This document shows, one piece after another, positions 32,855 through 41,221 of a stretch of 64,000 bases of DNA. A program made the position numbers and the translations under genes. The stretch covers positions 109,029 through 173,028 of the forward strand of contig SVGL01000004.1 in NCBI GenBank assembly GCA_015056325.1. The letters run 5' to 3'. The DNA comes from Clostridiales bacterium. GTDB lineage: Bacteria > Bacillota > Clostridia > Christensenellales > Aristaeellaceae. The notes under the pieces were generated by a model that was not told the DNA's origin, did not search any database, and worked only from the letters and a program-made list of their open reading frames with translations. The number at the start of each line of letters is the position of its first letter. Positions within the stretch are counted from its first letter, which is position 1.

Positions 32855-32941
32855 GTTTTTCAGAATGGTGAGAGATATGAAGAAATCTTACGAAACTCCA
32901 ACGGTGGAGAAGATTTCCTTCCGTTACCGTGACCAGGTGGT
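32747..32941 (+). repeat. Direct repeat in two precursor leaders
   Basis: TACCGTGACCAGGTGGT occurs at 32747-32763 and 32925-32941, 178 bases apart, and AGCGGTGTTT follows both (32771-32780 and 32949-32958). The repeats lie at the end of the two leader sequences and could serve homologous exchange of the cores. Confidence 0.8.
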
Positions 32942-33086
32942 TGCGGCGAGCGGTGTTTCCCCACAGGTAGATGACAGCATCAGCACCGGTGATAGGGCCA
33001 ATCAGGTGGTTGACTATTTCCTGAATGGCTGGGGTGTGAGCAGCTGTGATAGAATTGGCGACTGGGTTGGCAGCTGGTTTGTGTAA
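32877..33086 (+). CDS. Short RiPP-like precursor peptide 2
   Basis: 69 residues from ATG 32877. Leader MKKSYETPTVEKISFRYRDQ then VVAASGV, matching peptide 1. The core has an aromatic/Gly-rich end (YFLNGWGVSSCDRIGDW, then VGSWFV) with one Cys and three Trp, unlike the core of peptide 1. An earlier in-frame start at 32820 would lie inside peptide 1 and is not supported; the site before 32877 is weak (GGTGAGA), suggesting coupling to peptide 1. The second radical SAM gene follows after 23 bases. Confidence 0.75.
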   Translation: MKKSYETPTVEKISFRYRDQVVAASGVSPQVDDSISTGDRANQVVDYFLNGWGVSSCDRIGDWVGSWFV

Positions 33087-33109
33087 TACATGTAACTGCG
33101 GGTGAGGAC

Positions 33110-34276
33110 ATGGAGCAACAGGACAAGGTGTTTGGGTCGCTGGCGGAGTTGCTGGAGGATCTCGATCGGGAAGGGATAACGGGGATTGACCGTGCACGAA
33201 ATGTGGAGAGCTTTCTGATGAGAAAGTCTCGCTTGCACGGAAGGCCTTATTGTGCCACCTTTGAGTTGACACCACTGTGTAACTTCGATTGCAAGATGTG
33301 TTACGTTCATCTGACCAAAGAGCAGATGCAGCGTGAAGGCCGCGTGCTGACTACAGAAGAGTGGCTTGATATTGCGCGGCAAACCGTCGCAATGGGTGTT
33401 AGGCATATTGACCTGACCGGTGGGGAGTGTCTGTTGCACCCCGGTTTTGAAGCAATTTACACCTACTTGATTAACCAGGGCATGCATGTTTCTGTATTGA
33501 CAAATGGACAGCTGATCAGCGATCAGCATATTGAGTTGTTTGAGCGACTAAGACCGTCTGTGGTGCAGATTTCGCTCTATGGCAGTAATCCGGAAGCCTA
33601 TATTCGTGTGACTGGTAAAGATGGTTTTCACGATGTCATGGCTGCTGTCAAACGCTTGCGCAGTGCAGGGATTCACATTTGCATGTCGTTGACACCGCAC
33701 CGCTATATGCAGGATGATGCAGAGCGTATGGTAGAATTGCTGCATGATCTAAATGTTGATTATACAATTGGTTCGTCAACGCTTCCAGCGCGTCCAGAGA
33801 CGGGACGTAAGATTGAGGACTACATTGTGGACATTGACGCATACATGAAAGTTTGTCAGTTAGAGGCACAGTACCGTAATAGAATTGCGGCTGAGCTGTC
33901 TCTGAGGCCGGTTGCCCCTTACCGTTTTCAGATTAGAGGGCAGACGACAATGGAAGGTCCGTCGTGTTCAGCCGGTACATCGAACTTCCATATAAACTGG
34001 AAGGGAGAAATGATGCCTTGCGCTGCATTCTATTTGATATGCAAATCTGTATTTGATGATGGTCTTGAAAAAGCTTGGATTTGGATTCGAGACACAATGA
34101 AGCAGTATAGTCCTCCCGAAGAATGTAGGAATTGTGACTTGATGGATGTTTGTGCTGGATGTACTGCAGAAAAAACGGGTGGCAGATTGACGGGGCATGT
34201 TAATCATTATGTCTGCAAGCGGATGCGAGCATCACTTTCGCCAAAGCTTGTGCATAATGACTCCCGTTGTATCTAA
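33110..34276 (+). CDS. Radical SAM/SPASM peptide maturase, second copy
   Basis: 388 residues. Radical SAM motif Cys57, Cys61, Cys64 in ELTPLCNFDCKMC, followed by YVHLTKEQM as in the first copy, and LTGGECLLHPGF. The SPASM end has PSCSAGTSNFHINWKGEMMPC and ECRNCDLMDVCAGC. GGTGAGG is just upstream. The gene is much AT-richer than the first copy and uses TTG, ATA and AGA codons, so it was probably acquired together with peptides 2 and 3. Likely substrate: peptide 2, peptide 3 or both. Confidence 0.85.
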   Translation: MEQQDKVFGSLAELLEDLDREGITGIDRARNVESFLMRKSRLHGRPYCATFELTPLCNFDCKMCYVHLTKEQMQREGRVLTTEEWLDIARQTVAMGVRHIDLTGGECLLHPGFEAIYTYLINQGMHVSVLTNGQLISDQHIELFERLRPSVVQISLYGSNPEAYIRVTGKDGFHDVMAAVKRLRSAGIHICMSLTPHRYMQDDAERMVELLHDLNVDYTIGSSTLPARPETGRKIEDYIVDIDAYMKVCQLEAQYRNRIAAELSLRPVAPYRFQIRGQTTMEGPSCSAGTSNFHINWKGEMMPCAAFYLICKSVFDDGLEKAWIWIRDTMKQYSPPEECRNCDLMDVCAGCTAEKTGGRLTGHVNHYVCKRMRASLSPKLVHNDSRCI

Positions 34277-34295
34277 CAGATAGGAGTATGAGAGT

Positions 34296-34526
34296 ATGAA
34301 ACGGGCGTATACGAAACCTAGTGTGAGCTTCATTGACTATTCCTATGAAGAACAGGTTGTGGCAGAGAGCAGCAAGTATAGTGGATTTGGAGATGGCTAT
34401 CAGGTTAATGTGTGTACTTGGTACAGTGGCGCATTTGCAAGTCCTTGTGATTCTGTGCTAAGTAAAGCAGACAATGGTGCCGATCCTAATAGATGTACGG
34501 ATACAACGCCGTGGTCATTGAGATAA
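34296..34526 (+). CDS. Short RiPP-like precursor peptide 3
   Basis: 76 residues, TAGGAG 9 bases upstream. MKRAYTKPSVSFIDYSYEEQ then VVAESS aligns with the leaders of peptides 1 and 2 (MK..Y..PSV....Y..QVV..S). The core is Gly/Ser-rich with three Cys (VCTWYSG, SPCDSV, NRCTDTTPW). It ends 3 bases before the HprK-PqqD gene. No double-glycine site is seen, so cleavage by the S26-type enzyme rather than a C39 exporter is more likely. Confidence 0.7.
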   Translation: MKRAYTKPSVSFIDYSYEEQVVAESSKYSGFGDGYQVNVCTWYSGAFASPCDSVLSKADNGADPNRCTDTTPWSLR

Positions 34527-34529
34527 AGG

Positions 34530-35573
34530 ATGAGTAGTTTATTTTGGCGTATCCAGAACGGATATGAAGCAAAGCAGGAAAATGCACATAAACTTGATTG
34601 TCCGGGTGTTTATTTGGAGGAAGTTGCTATCTTCCGAGTAAATGAGCAACGATGGCGTTACCAGTTATCCAAGGCATTCTCTATGCCTTGTGTAGAAGCA
34701 GATGCTGAGTACCAGCACATTATGCTGTACGCTGATGATGAAGTGCAGCTCGACAAGGCTACCCGCTTCCTCCTCCGCACGGCCTTCGAGTGCCGGTTCT
34801 GCTACGAGGGCATCGTCTCCCTGCACGCAGCCTGCGTGGAGATGGGCGATTTTGCGGTGGCGTTCACCGGGCATAGCGGGCTGGGCAAGTCCACCCGGGC
34901 TCGTGCGTGGGTGGAGGGCCTTGGTGCGCAGTGGATCAGCGGCGATCGTCCGGCTGTCCGTCTGGAGAAGCAGGGGAGTACTGCTTGCGGCGTCCCGTGG
35001 GACGGCAAGGAGCAGATCTTCCGCGATGTAGAAGTGCCCCTCAAGTGCATCATGGAGGTACGCCGTTCCCCGCTGAACTATGTCCGCAAACTGTCGGAGG
35101 ATCAGGCCCGGCAGCTCATCATGCAGCAGAGCTTCGTGCCCATGTGGGACACGGACGCGGCAGTGATGGCGATGGCCAATGTCCGCCAGCTGGTCAGGAA
35201 AACCCCGGTGTATCGCGTGTTCTGCGGTCCGGATGCGGAGGACGCGAAGGCCATCTACGACATTCTTGTCAACCATCCGGAATTGATCAGAGAGGAAAAG
35301 GAACAGATGAAGATCAAGGAAGGCTTCGTTCTCCGCAATGTGGTGGACGAGTTCATTGTGATGCCCACGGGCGACAATATTGCCAGGTTCGAGGGCGCGG
35401 TGGTGCTCAATGAGGTGTCCGCGTTCATCTTCAAGCAGCTGGAGAACCCTGTCAGCCGCGATGATCTGCTGACGGCGATGCTGAACGAGTACGACGTGGA
35501 CGAGGCCACCGCTGCGGCCGATCTGGACGCGCTGCTGGAGAAGTTCGCCGAGATGGGCGTGCTGGAGAAGTAA
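34530..35573 (+). CDS. HprK-like kinase fused to PqqD-type leader-binding domain
   Basis: 347 residues. The first about 250 residues are an HPr-kinase-like domain with P-loop TGHSGLGKST (113-122) and ISGDRPAV. From about residue 258 a PqqD domain follows (MKIKEGFVLRNVVDEFIVMPTG to the end), the leader-recognition element of RiPP enzymes. HprK-like enzymes phosphorylate some lasso peptide precursors; here the fusion suggests a peptide kinase that carries its own leader reader, or one that presents peptides to the radical SAM enzymes. Base composition changes sharply at about 34740 (residue 70), AT-rich before and GC-rich after, marking a recombination joint inside a still open frame. It starts 3 bases after peptide 3. 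Confidence 0.82.
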   Translation: MSSLFWRIQNGYEAKQENAHKLDCPGVYLEEVAIFRVNEQRWRYQLSKAFSMPCVEADAEYQHIMLYADDEVQLDKATRFLLRTAFECRFCYEGIVSLHAACVEMGDFAVAFTGHSGLGKSTRARAWVEGLGAQWISGDRPAVRLEKQGSTACGVPWDGKEQIFRDVEVPLKCIMEVRRSPLNYVRKLSEDQARQLIMQQSFVPMWDTDAAVMAMANVRQLVRKTPVYRVFCGPDAEDAKAIYDILVNHPELIREEKEQMKIKEGFVLRNVVDEFIVMPTGDNIARFEGAVVLNEVSAFIFKQLENPVSRDDLLTAMLNEYDVDEATAAADLDALLEKFAEMGVLEK

Positions 35574-35579
35574 TTTATC

Positions 35580-37331
35580 ATGAAGAATATGCTGCGGGAC
35601 GTATGGTCACGCGACCGGCGAGGCTTTCTGACGATCCTGTTTCTGAACATCGCGGTGTCGCTGACAGGCGGCATATCGATCGTCATGCTTGTGCCGATGC
35701 TGGGCCTTCTGGATATTTCCGAGGGCGCAACGTCGGCATTGAGCATGTTTACCGTGCATTTGCAGAAATTCCCATATGAGGCGCAGGTCATTGTCCTGAT
35801 CGGATGCTACTTCCTGCTGGTGGTGTTCAAGGCGTATCTGGGTCGGCTTTTGTCCATCAGGGAGAGCCATTTCCTGGAGGAGTACTCCTTCAAATTGCGG
35901 GATCAGCTCTACCATGCGGTGTCTACCGCGCGGTGGGAGCAGCTCGCTGCCAGCCGCCAGACGGACACGATCAACCTCTTCACCGCCCAGTGCAGCCAGG
36001 TCAGCTACGGCGTGGCGGAGATCATTCATCTGCTGACGTCGGTGGTGTCCACCATCGTGTCGCTGTGCATTGCGGTGTGGCTCAGCCTTCCGGTGTCGGT
36101 TTTCGTCATTATCTGTGGCGGTGCCTTTGCGATGGTCTTCCGCAAGCTGATGAAGGCGTCCAAGGAATATGGCGATGAGATGATCCGCATCAACCGGGCG
36201 ATGTACCAGGAGCTCTTCAGCCAGCTGAGGAGCGTCAAGGAAGTCCGGACCTACGGCGTGCAGAGGGAGCACGAGGCCCTCTTCGGGGACATCAGCAGCT
36301 CCTTCCGGGACGCGAAATTGAAGTATGTGCACCTGCGGGCCTTCCCGTCGATGCTGTACTCCATCGCGGCAGCGGGCATGATCGGCGTGATCTTCCTGGT
36401 GTGCGTGCTGGGCTTCAAAATGGACACGGCGCGGCTGATCGTGCTGGTGTACGTGTTCATGCGGCTGTGGCCGGTGTTCAGCGGATTCATCGGCAGGATC
36501 AACAGCATCCTGACCTCGGTGCCTGCCCATGAGAAGCTGACGGAGGCCTTCCGCACCCTGACAGCGGAGGAAACCGGCGACGCGGATTGCAAGCCGATGC
36601 CCTTTGAGCGGGAGATCGAATTCCGTGACGTCAGCTTTGCCTATCAGAACAGCGGGGAGGAAGTGCTCAAGGGCGTGTCCTTCCGGCTGCACAAGGGCTC
36701 CACGACGGCGCTGGTGGGCCGCAGCGGCGCGGGCAAATCCACGATTGCGGATCTGCTCCTGGGCTTCCTCACGCCTTCCAAGGGCGAGATCCTCATTGAC
36801 GGCGTCCCGCTGACGGCGGAGAATCTCCCCGCCTGGCGGCAGAAGATGGGCTACATCCCCCAGGAGCCGCTGATCCTCAACGCCTCCGTGCGGGAGAACC
36901 TGCAGCGATTCCACCCCAGGGCCACCGAGGCCGACATGGTGGAGGCTCTGAAGAAGGCACAGGCATGGCCCATCATTGAAGGCCTGCCCGATGGCCTGGA
37001 CACGAACCTCGGCGACGAGGGCGTACGCCTGTCCGGCGGCGAGCGGCAGCGCATTGTGCTGGCCCGTGTGCTGCTGGGCAAACCCCGCCTCATCGTCATG
37101 GACGAGGCCACCAGCGCGATGGACTACGAGAGCGAGACCGCCGTGCGTGCCGCAATCCGTGATTTGCACGAGCAGGTGACGATCCTGATCATCGCCCACC
37201 GCCTGGCAACGGTGCGTACCGCGAAGTACGCGCTGGTGCTGGAAAACGGACGCATCACAGAAGATGGTTCCCTTGCAGAATTGGTCAGAACACCGGAAGG
37301 GTATCTGAACAAGCTGCTCAATATTGAATAA
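35580..37331 (+). CDS. ABC exporter, permease + ATPase (probable peptide exporter)
   Basis: 583 residues. Six-helix exporter domain (about 1-310), ATPase (about 340-583) with Walker A GRSGAGKST, signature LSGGERQR and Walker B LIVMDEATSAMD. There is no C39 domain, so leader removal must come from elsewhere (the S26-type gene is the candidate). It starts 6 bases after the HprK-PqqD gene. Export of the peptides made upstream is inferred from position; a lipid-linked sugar exporter is the alternative. Confidence 0.85.
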   Translation: MKNMLRDVWSRDRRGFLTILFLNIAVSLTGGISIVMLVPMLGLLDISEGATSALSMFTVHLQKFPYEAQVIVLIGCYFLLVVFKAYLGRLLSIRESHFLEEYSFKLRDQLYHAVSTARWEQLAASRQTDTINLFTAQCSQVSYGVAEIIHLLTSVVSTIVSLCIAVWLSLPVSVFVIICGGAFAMVFRKLMKASKEYGDEMIRINRAMYQELFSQLRSVKEVRTYGVQREHEALFGDISSSFRDAKLKYVHLRAFPSMLYSIAAAGMIGVIFLVCVLGFKMDTARLIVLVYVFMRLWPVFSGFIGRINSILTSVPAHEKLTEAFRTLTAEETGDADCKPMPFEREIEFRDVSFAYQNSGEEVLKGVSFRLHKGSTTALVGRSGAGKSTIADLLLGFLTPSKGEILIDGVPLTAENLPAWRQKMGYIPQEPLILNASVRENLQRFHPRATEADMVEALKKAQAWPIIEGLPDGLDTNLGDEGVRLSGGERQRIVLARVLLGKPRLIVMDEATSAMDYESETAVRAAIRDLHEQVTILIIAHRLATVRTAKYALVLENGRITEDGSLAELVRTPEGYLNKLLNIE

Positions 37332-37344
37332 AGAAGATGAAAGT

Positions 37345-38742
37345 ATGCGTAAGAATCCTTTGCTGAATCTTCATCGTGCCACTGTTGGCAGCCTGGGTGT
37401 CATTCTCTCCAAATGGCTCTTGCGGCTGATTCTGCTGCTGACGATGATGGCTGGGCTGTGCAAGTTCAGCACCATGCCCATCAAGCTGATGTCGGCAGAA
37501 TGCGTAGTGGTGCTGGGAGCCTATGTGACGCTGCTGCTGCTGACGCATCACGTCTACCATGCGACGGACATTGGTATGGCCAGCGTTACGGAGCTGTTGA
37601 TGTCACAGATGCTGTCCAATTTGATCAGCATTGGTGTGGTGTATGTGGGCGTATCGCTGTATGTGCATCACCTGTTCAACATGCTGCCGCTGTTCATTGT
37701 AGGAATGATACAGATGGTGATTGGCCTTGTCTGGTGCGTTGTGGTGAACAACCACTACTATAAAAAGCGCCGCAAGCCGCGTACAGCGATCATCTATAAG
37801 CATCAATCGAATCTGGATCTGCTGTATGAGACGCCGTACTTCCATGACAAGTATGACGTCTGTAAGCTGATTGAAAATCCTCCCGAGGACTTTGCAGCCC
37901 TTCGCAATGAGTTGGAGGGTTGCGAGGTACTTTTCTCGGTAGGAAGCTCCGCGGAGATCACCAACGGCCTTGCCAAGATTTGCGTGGAGCTGAACATCAT
38001 CGGCTACTTCATGCCCCGCCTGGGTCATATCATCATGTCCGGTGCGGAGTATATGGCCCGCTTCAGCCTGCCGACGCTGTGCGTCCGTCGGGCGGGTGGT
38101 CATAGTGAGTACCGCTTCTTCAAGCGTACCTTCGATCTGTTCGCATCTTTGGTGGGCATTGTGGTAGCGTCACCGATCATGCTGGCGACTGCGATTGCCA
38201 TCAAGGCGGAGGATCATGGCCCGGTGTTCTACCGCCAGGTGCGTCTGACCAAGAACGGTCGTGAGTTCAAGATTCTCAAGTTCCGGAGCATGAAGGTCAA
38301 CGCTGAACAGGATGGCGTCGCCCGTCTGGCGGGCGAAAACGACAGCCGTATTACCAAGGTAGGCCATTTCATCCGCGCCTGCCGCATTGATGAACTGCCT
38401 CAGCTGTTTAATATTCTTGTGGGTGATATGAGCATTGTCGGCCCCCGTCCCGAACGCCCTGAGATTGCCAAGCAGTACGAGGAGAGCCTGCCGGAGTTTG
38501 CCTTGCGCCTACAGGTGAAGGCTGGCCTGACCGGCCTTGCGCAGGTGTACGGCCGCTACAATACAGAGCCTTACCACAAGCTGCAGATGGATCTGCTGTA
38601 CATCAACGAGATGTCGGTGCCGACGGACCTGCAGCTGATCCTGGCAACGATTAAGATCCTGTTCGTCAAGGACAGCACCCAGGGTATTGCCCAAGGGCAG
38701 GCGACAGCCTTGAACGACAAGAAATCCCACAAGGCTGCATAA
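37345..38742 (+). CDS. Polyprenyl-phosphate sugar-1-phosphate transferase (initiating enzyme)
   Basis: 465 residues. The N-terminus has four to five membrane helices, followed by a Rossmann-like middle. The C-terminal bacterial sugar transferase domain (about 270-465) has KRTFDLFASLVGIVVASP, then FYRQVRLTKNGREFKILKFRSM, DELPQLFNILVGDMSIVGPRPERPE and GLTGLAQVYGRY. It loads the first sugar-1-phosphate on undecaprenyl phosphate, starting capsule repeat assembly (WbaP/CpsE type). ATG 37345 is preferred to a TTG at 37324 that overlaps the ABC gene stop. It is the last gene before the AT-rich block. Confidence 0.92.
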   Translation: MRKNPLLNLHRATVGSLGVILSKWLLRLILLLTMMAGLCKFSTMPIKLMSAECVVVLGAYVTLLLLTHHVYHATDIGMASVTELLMSQMLSNLISIGVVYVGVSLYVHHLFNMLPLFIVGMIQMVIGLVWCVVVNNHYYKKRRKPRTAIIYKHQSNLDLLYETPYFHDKYDVCKLIENPPEDFAALRNELEGCEVLFSVGSSAEITNGLAKICVELNIIGYFMPRLGHIIMSGAEYMARFSLPTLCVRRAGGHSEYRFFKRTFDLFASLVGIVVASPIMLATAIAIKAEDHGPVFYRQVRLTKNGREFKILKFRSMKVNAEQDGVARLAGENDSRITKVGHFIRACRIDELPQLFNILVGDMSIVGPRPERPEIAKQYEESLPEFALRLQVKAGLTGLAQVYGRYNTEPYHKLQMDLLYINEMSVPTDLQLILATIKILFVKDSTQGIAQGQATALNDKKSHKAA

Positions 38743-38971
38743 TAACTTCATAACTGCAGCAGCATCGTTGTTGCCCAAAAGCGGCGGAGACCGCCCAGCG
38801 TGTCTGACCGTAGCTGACTGCGGTCAGATTGCTGGTTTTGGGGAGATTGCGGGTAGGGAATTCGTGGGCTTGTAGTTGGACGTAGTGGGCTGTAGTTGAG
38901 CGTAGTCTGGTGTAGAGGGCCGTGAGTGGTCATAATATGAACAGTGAATCGAACACGAATGAGGTGAGAGC
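38743..38971 (+). promoter_or_regulatory. Leader region before the glycosyltransferase block, with hairpin and three 20-base repeats
   Basis: 229 bases without a gene. It holds GGCGG-AGA-CCGCC (about 38784-38795), a strong hairpin TCTGACCGTAG / CTGCGGTCAGA (38803-38813 and 38818-38828), and three tandem imperfect 20-base units at 38871-38890, 38891-38910 and 38911-38930, each starting TGTAG with a CGT...GT near the end. CATAAT at 38931 could be a -10 box, but its -35 is poor. Position and content suggest control of the long downstream operon, possibly by terminator read-through. Confidence 0.5.
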
Positions 38972-39736
38972 ATGGAACTGATGAATGGTAAGGTAAGCAT
39001 TATAATGGCGGCCTACAATGCGGAGAAAACAATCCGCCAGGCAATCGATTCTGTTCTTGCCCAGACGTACACGGACTTTGAGCTGCTCGTTATCAATGAC
39101 TGCTCACAGGATCAGACTCCATTGATTGTGGAGGAGTACAGCCAGCGAGATGAACGGGTGAAATTGATCACTAATCCTCGTAATATGGGAGTATCACACA
39201 CCAGGCTAAACGGCTTGAACGCTGCTACCGGTGAGTGGATCGCCGTGCTTGATAGTGATGATGCCTGGCTGCCAGAGAAACTGGAAAAGCAGATGGAGCT
39301 TCAGAAGCAAACAGAAGCTGTGCTGTTGTACACTGGATCACAGTTCATTGATAGCGATGGGAACAAGATTGATTGGGTTCTCAATGTTCCTGAAAAGGTG
39401 GACTACAGAACTCTGCTAAAGCAAAACATCCTTTCCAATTCGTCTTCACTTTGTCGTAGGGATCTGTATAAGAAGAACTATGTCATTGGAGATGGGATGC
39501 ATGAGGACTTTGCTTTGTGGCTGAACATCCTGAAAACCGGCGCTGTTGCTTATGGTGTCAATGAACCCCTTCTGATTTATCGTGTCTCGACGAATTCAAA
39601 GTCAGGAAATAAGATCAAGGCCGCTAAGATGAATTGGAATACTTATATAGCAGTAGGGCTTCATTGGGTTGCGGCATTGTACTATGAACTTTGGTATGTT
39701 GTTAAAGGTATACTGAAGTACAGGCATTTGAAATAA
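38972..39736 (+). CDS. Glycosyltransferase family 2
   Basis: 254 residues, GT-A fold. Seen: VSIIMAAYNAEKTIRQAIDSVLAQTY, then LINDCSQDQT and AVLDSDDAW (the DxD-type metal site), and GVSHTRLNGL. It adds a sugar to the lipid-linked repeat on the cytoplasmic face; donor and linkage cannot be told. GAGGTGAGAG lies before the ATG. It is the first gene of the AT-rich block. Confidence 0.88.
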   Translation: MELMNGKVSIIMAAYNAEKTIRQAIDSVLAQTYTDFELLVINDCSQDQTPLIVEEYSQRDERVKLITNPRNMGVSHTRLNGLNAATGEWIAVLDSDDAWLPEKLEKQMELQKQTEAVLLYTGSQFIDSDGNKIDWVLNVPEKVDYRTLLKQNILSNSSSLCRRDLYKKNYVIGDGMHEDFALWLNILKTGAVAYGVNEPLLIYRVSTNSKSGNKIKAAKMNWNTYIAVGLHWVAALYYELWYVVKGILKYRHLK

Positions 39737-39748
39737 GGAGTAGTCATT

Positions 39749-41206
39749 ATGAAGATTTGTTTTATCAATCCTCCTTTTAAAGCGGAATATGGTAAGTTTT
39801 CCCGCGAATCAAGAAGCCCCTCCATTGGCCATAGTGGTGTTCTTTATTATCCGCTGTGGTTGATTTATGCTGCGGCTGTAGCGAAAAAGAATGGGTTCGA
39901 GGTAGCTTTTATTGATGCTCCTGCAAAGCAAATGACTAAGGAGCAGACTCTCGAGCGAATTGCTAACGAGGCGGCTGATGCTGCGTTGTTTGTTTTTGAT
40001 ACGAGCACGCCGTCAATCTACAGCGATGTCGACTTTGCTGCCACAGTGAAGGATACTTACCCCAAGGCATTTACTATGCTCGTTGGTACCCATCCGTCTG
40101 CCACTCCGGATGAAACGATGCAAATCAATGAAAAGGTTGATGGATTGGCACGCCGTGAATATGACTATATTGTTCGTGACTTAGCCATTGCGCTTAGAGA
40201 TGGTACGGATCTTGCGGAGGTTCGGGGCCTTACTTACCGCAAAGATGGTCGAGTGATTCACAATACTGACGCTGAGCATATTACGGAGCTTGATGAGATT
40301 CCGTGGGCGGCAGAATTTATTAAAGAATATCTTTGTGTAACGGACTATGTGTTCCCAGCAGCGGCCTTCCCGTCTGTTCAGATGTTCACTGGTCGCGGTT
40401 GTCCTGCGCAGTGCAATTTCTGCGTGTACCCTCAGACCCTGCATGGACATCGTTATCGTCTGCGTACGCCGGAAAATGTCGTCGGCGAGATTGAATATAT
40501 TCTCGGAAATTTTCCTGAGGTGAAAGAGATTGTCTTTGAAGACGATACGTTCACAATTAATAAGGCGCGCGTTACGGAAATCTGCAACCTGCTGATCGAA
40601 AAAGGTATCCATAAGAAGATTCGCTGGCTGTGCAATGCTCGCGTTAATCTGGATTATGACACCATGGTTCTAATGAAGAGAGCGGGATGCCATCTGATTA
40701 TTCCCGGAATCGAAAGTGTAAACCAGCAGATTCTGAAGAATATTAAGAAGGGTACTACAGTTGAGCAAATTGAAAAGTATATTTCCAATGCACATAAGGC
40801 TGGATTGATGATCCATGCCTGTTATATGGTTGGTAATGAGGGAGAAACCCGAGAGACGATGGAAGCAACGCTTGCTGCAGCTATGCGTTTTAAGACGGAT
40901 ACTGCACAGTTTTTCCCGCTGATTCCCTATCCGGGAACGGGGGCGTATGAGTGGGCAAAGGGCAATGGGTATATTAACGGCAAATATGACGAGTATGTTC
41001 ATGAGGATGGAACACTGAATTGCATCATTAATACTCCTGCGCTGAAGGCAGAGGATCTGGTTGAATTCTGTTCTTATGCACGCAAGAAGTATTATCTGCG
41101 CCCGTGGTATATTGCTCATCGCATTTGGCGTGGCTTGAATGATTTCGAGGATTTGAAGCGCTCGCTCAAGGCGTTCAGTAAATTGAAGAAGACACTGTTT
41201 AAGTAA
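39749..41206 (+). CDS. Cobalamin-binding radical SAM enzyme (B12-rSAM)
   Basis: 485 residues. N-terminal B12-binding Rossmann domain (about 1-150) followed by a radical SAM domain with the Cys motif GRGCPAQCNFCVYP and a C-terminal extension. This is the BchE/P-methylase-like class, which can methylate unreactive carbons or rearrange substrates. It sits between two glycosyltransferases, 12 bases after the first, with AAGGAG upstream. In a capsule locus it probably alters a sugar or a lipid carrier, for example by C-methylation; the substrate is unknown. Confidence 0.82.
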   Translation: MKICFINPPFKAEYGKFSRESRSPSIGHSGVLYYPLWLIYAAAVAKKNGFEVAFIDAPAKQMTKEQTLERIANEAADAALFVFDTSTPSIYSDVDFAATVKDTYPKAFTMLVGTHPSATPDETMQINEKVDGLARREYDYIVRDLAIALRDGTDLAEVRGLTYRKDGRVIHNTDAEHITELDEIPWAAEFIKEYLCVTDYVFPAAAFPSVQMFTGRGCPAQCNFCVYPQTLHGHRYRLRTPENVVGEIEYILGNFPEVKEIVFEDDTFTINKARVTEICNLLIEKGIHKKIRWLCNARVNLDYDTMVLMKRAGCHLIIPGIESVNQQILKNIKKGTTVEQIEKYISNAHKAGLMIHACYMVGNEGETRETMEATLAAAMRFKTDTAQFFPLIPYPGTGAYEWAKGNGYINGKYDEYVHEDGTLNCIINTPALKAEDLVEFCSYARKKYYLRPWYIAHRIWRGLNDFEDLKRSLKAFSKLKKTLFK

Positions 41207-41221
41207 CAGGTGAAAACAAAC

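Noticed and set aside
31026..37331. Lasso peptide or lanthipeptide cluster
   Set aside because: HprK-like kinase and PqqD-type parts recall lasso loci, but no Asn-synthetase-like cyclase, B protease, LanM/LanB or LanC is present.
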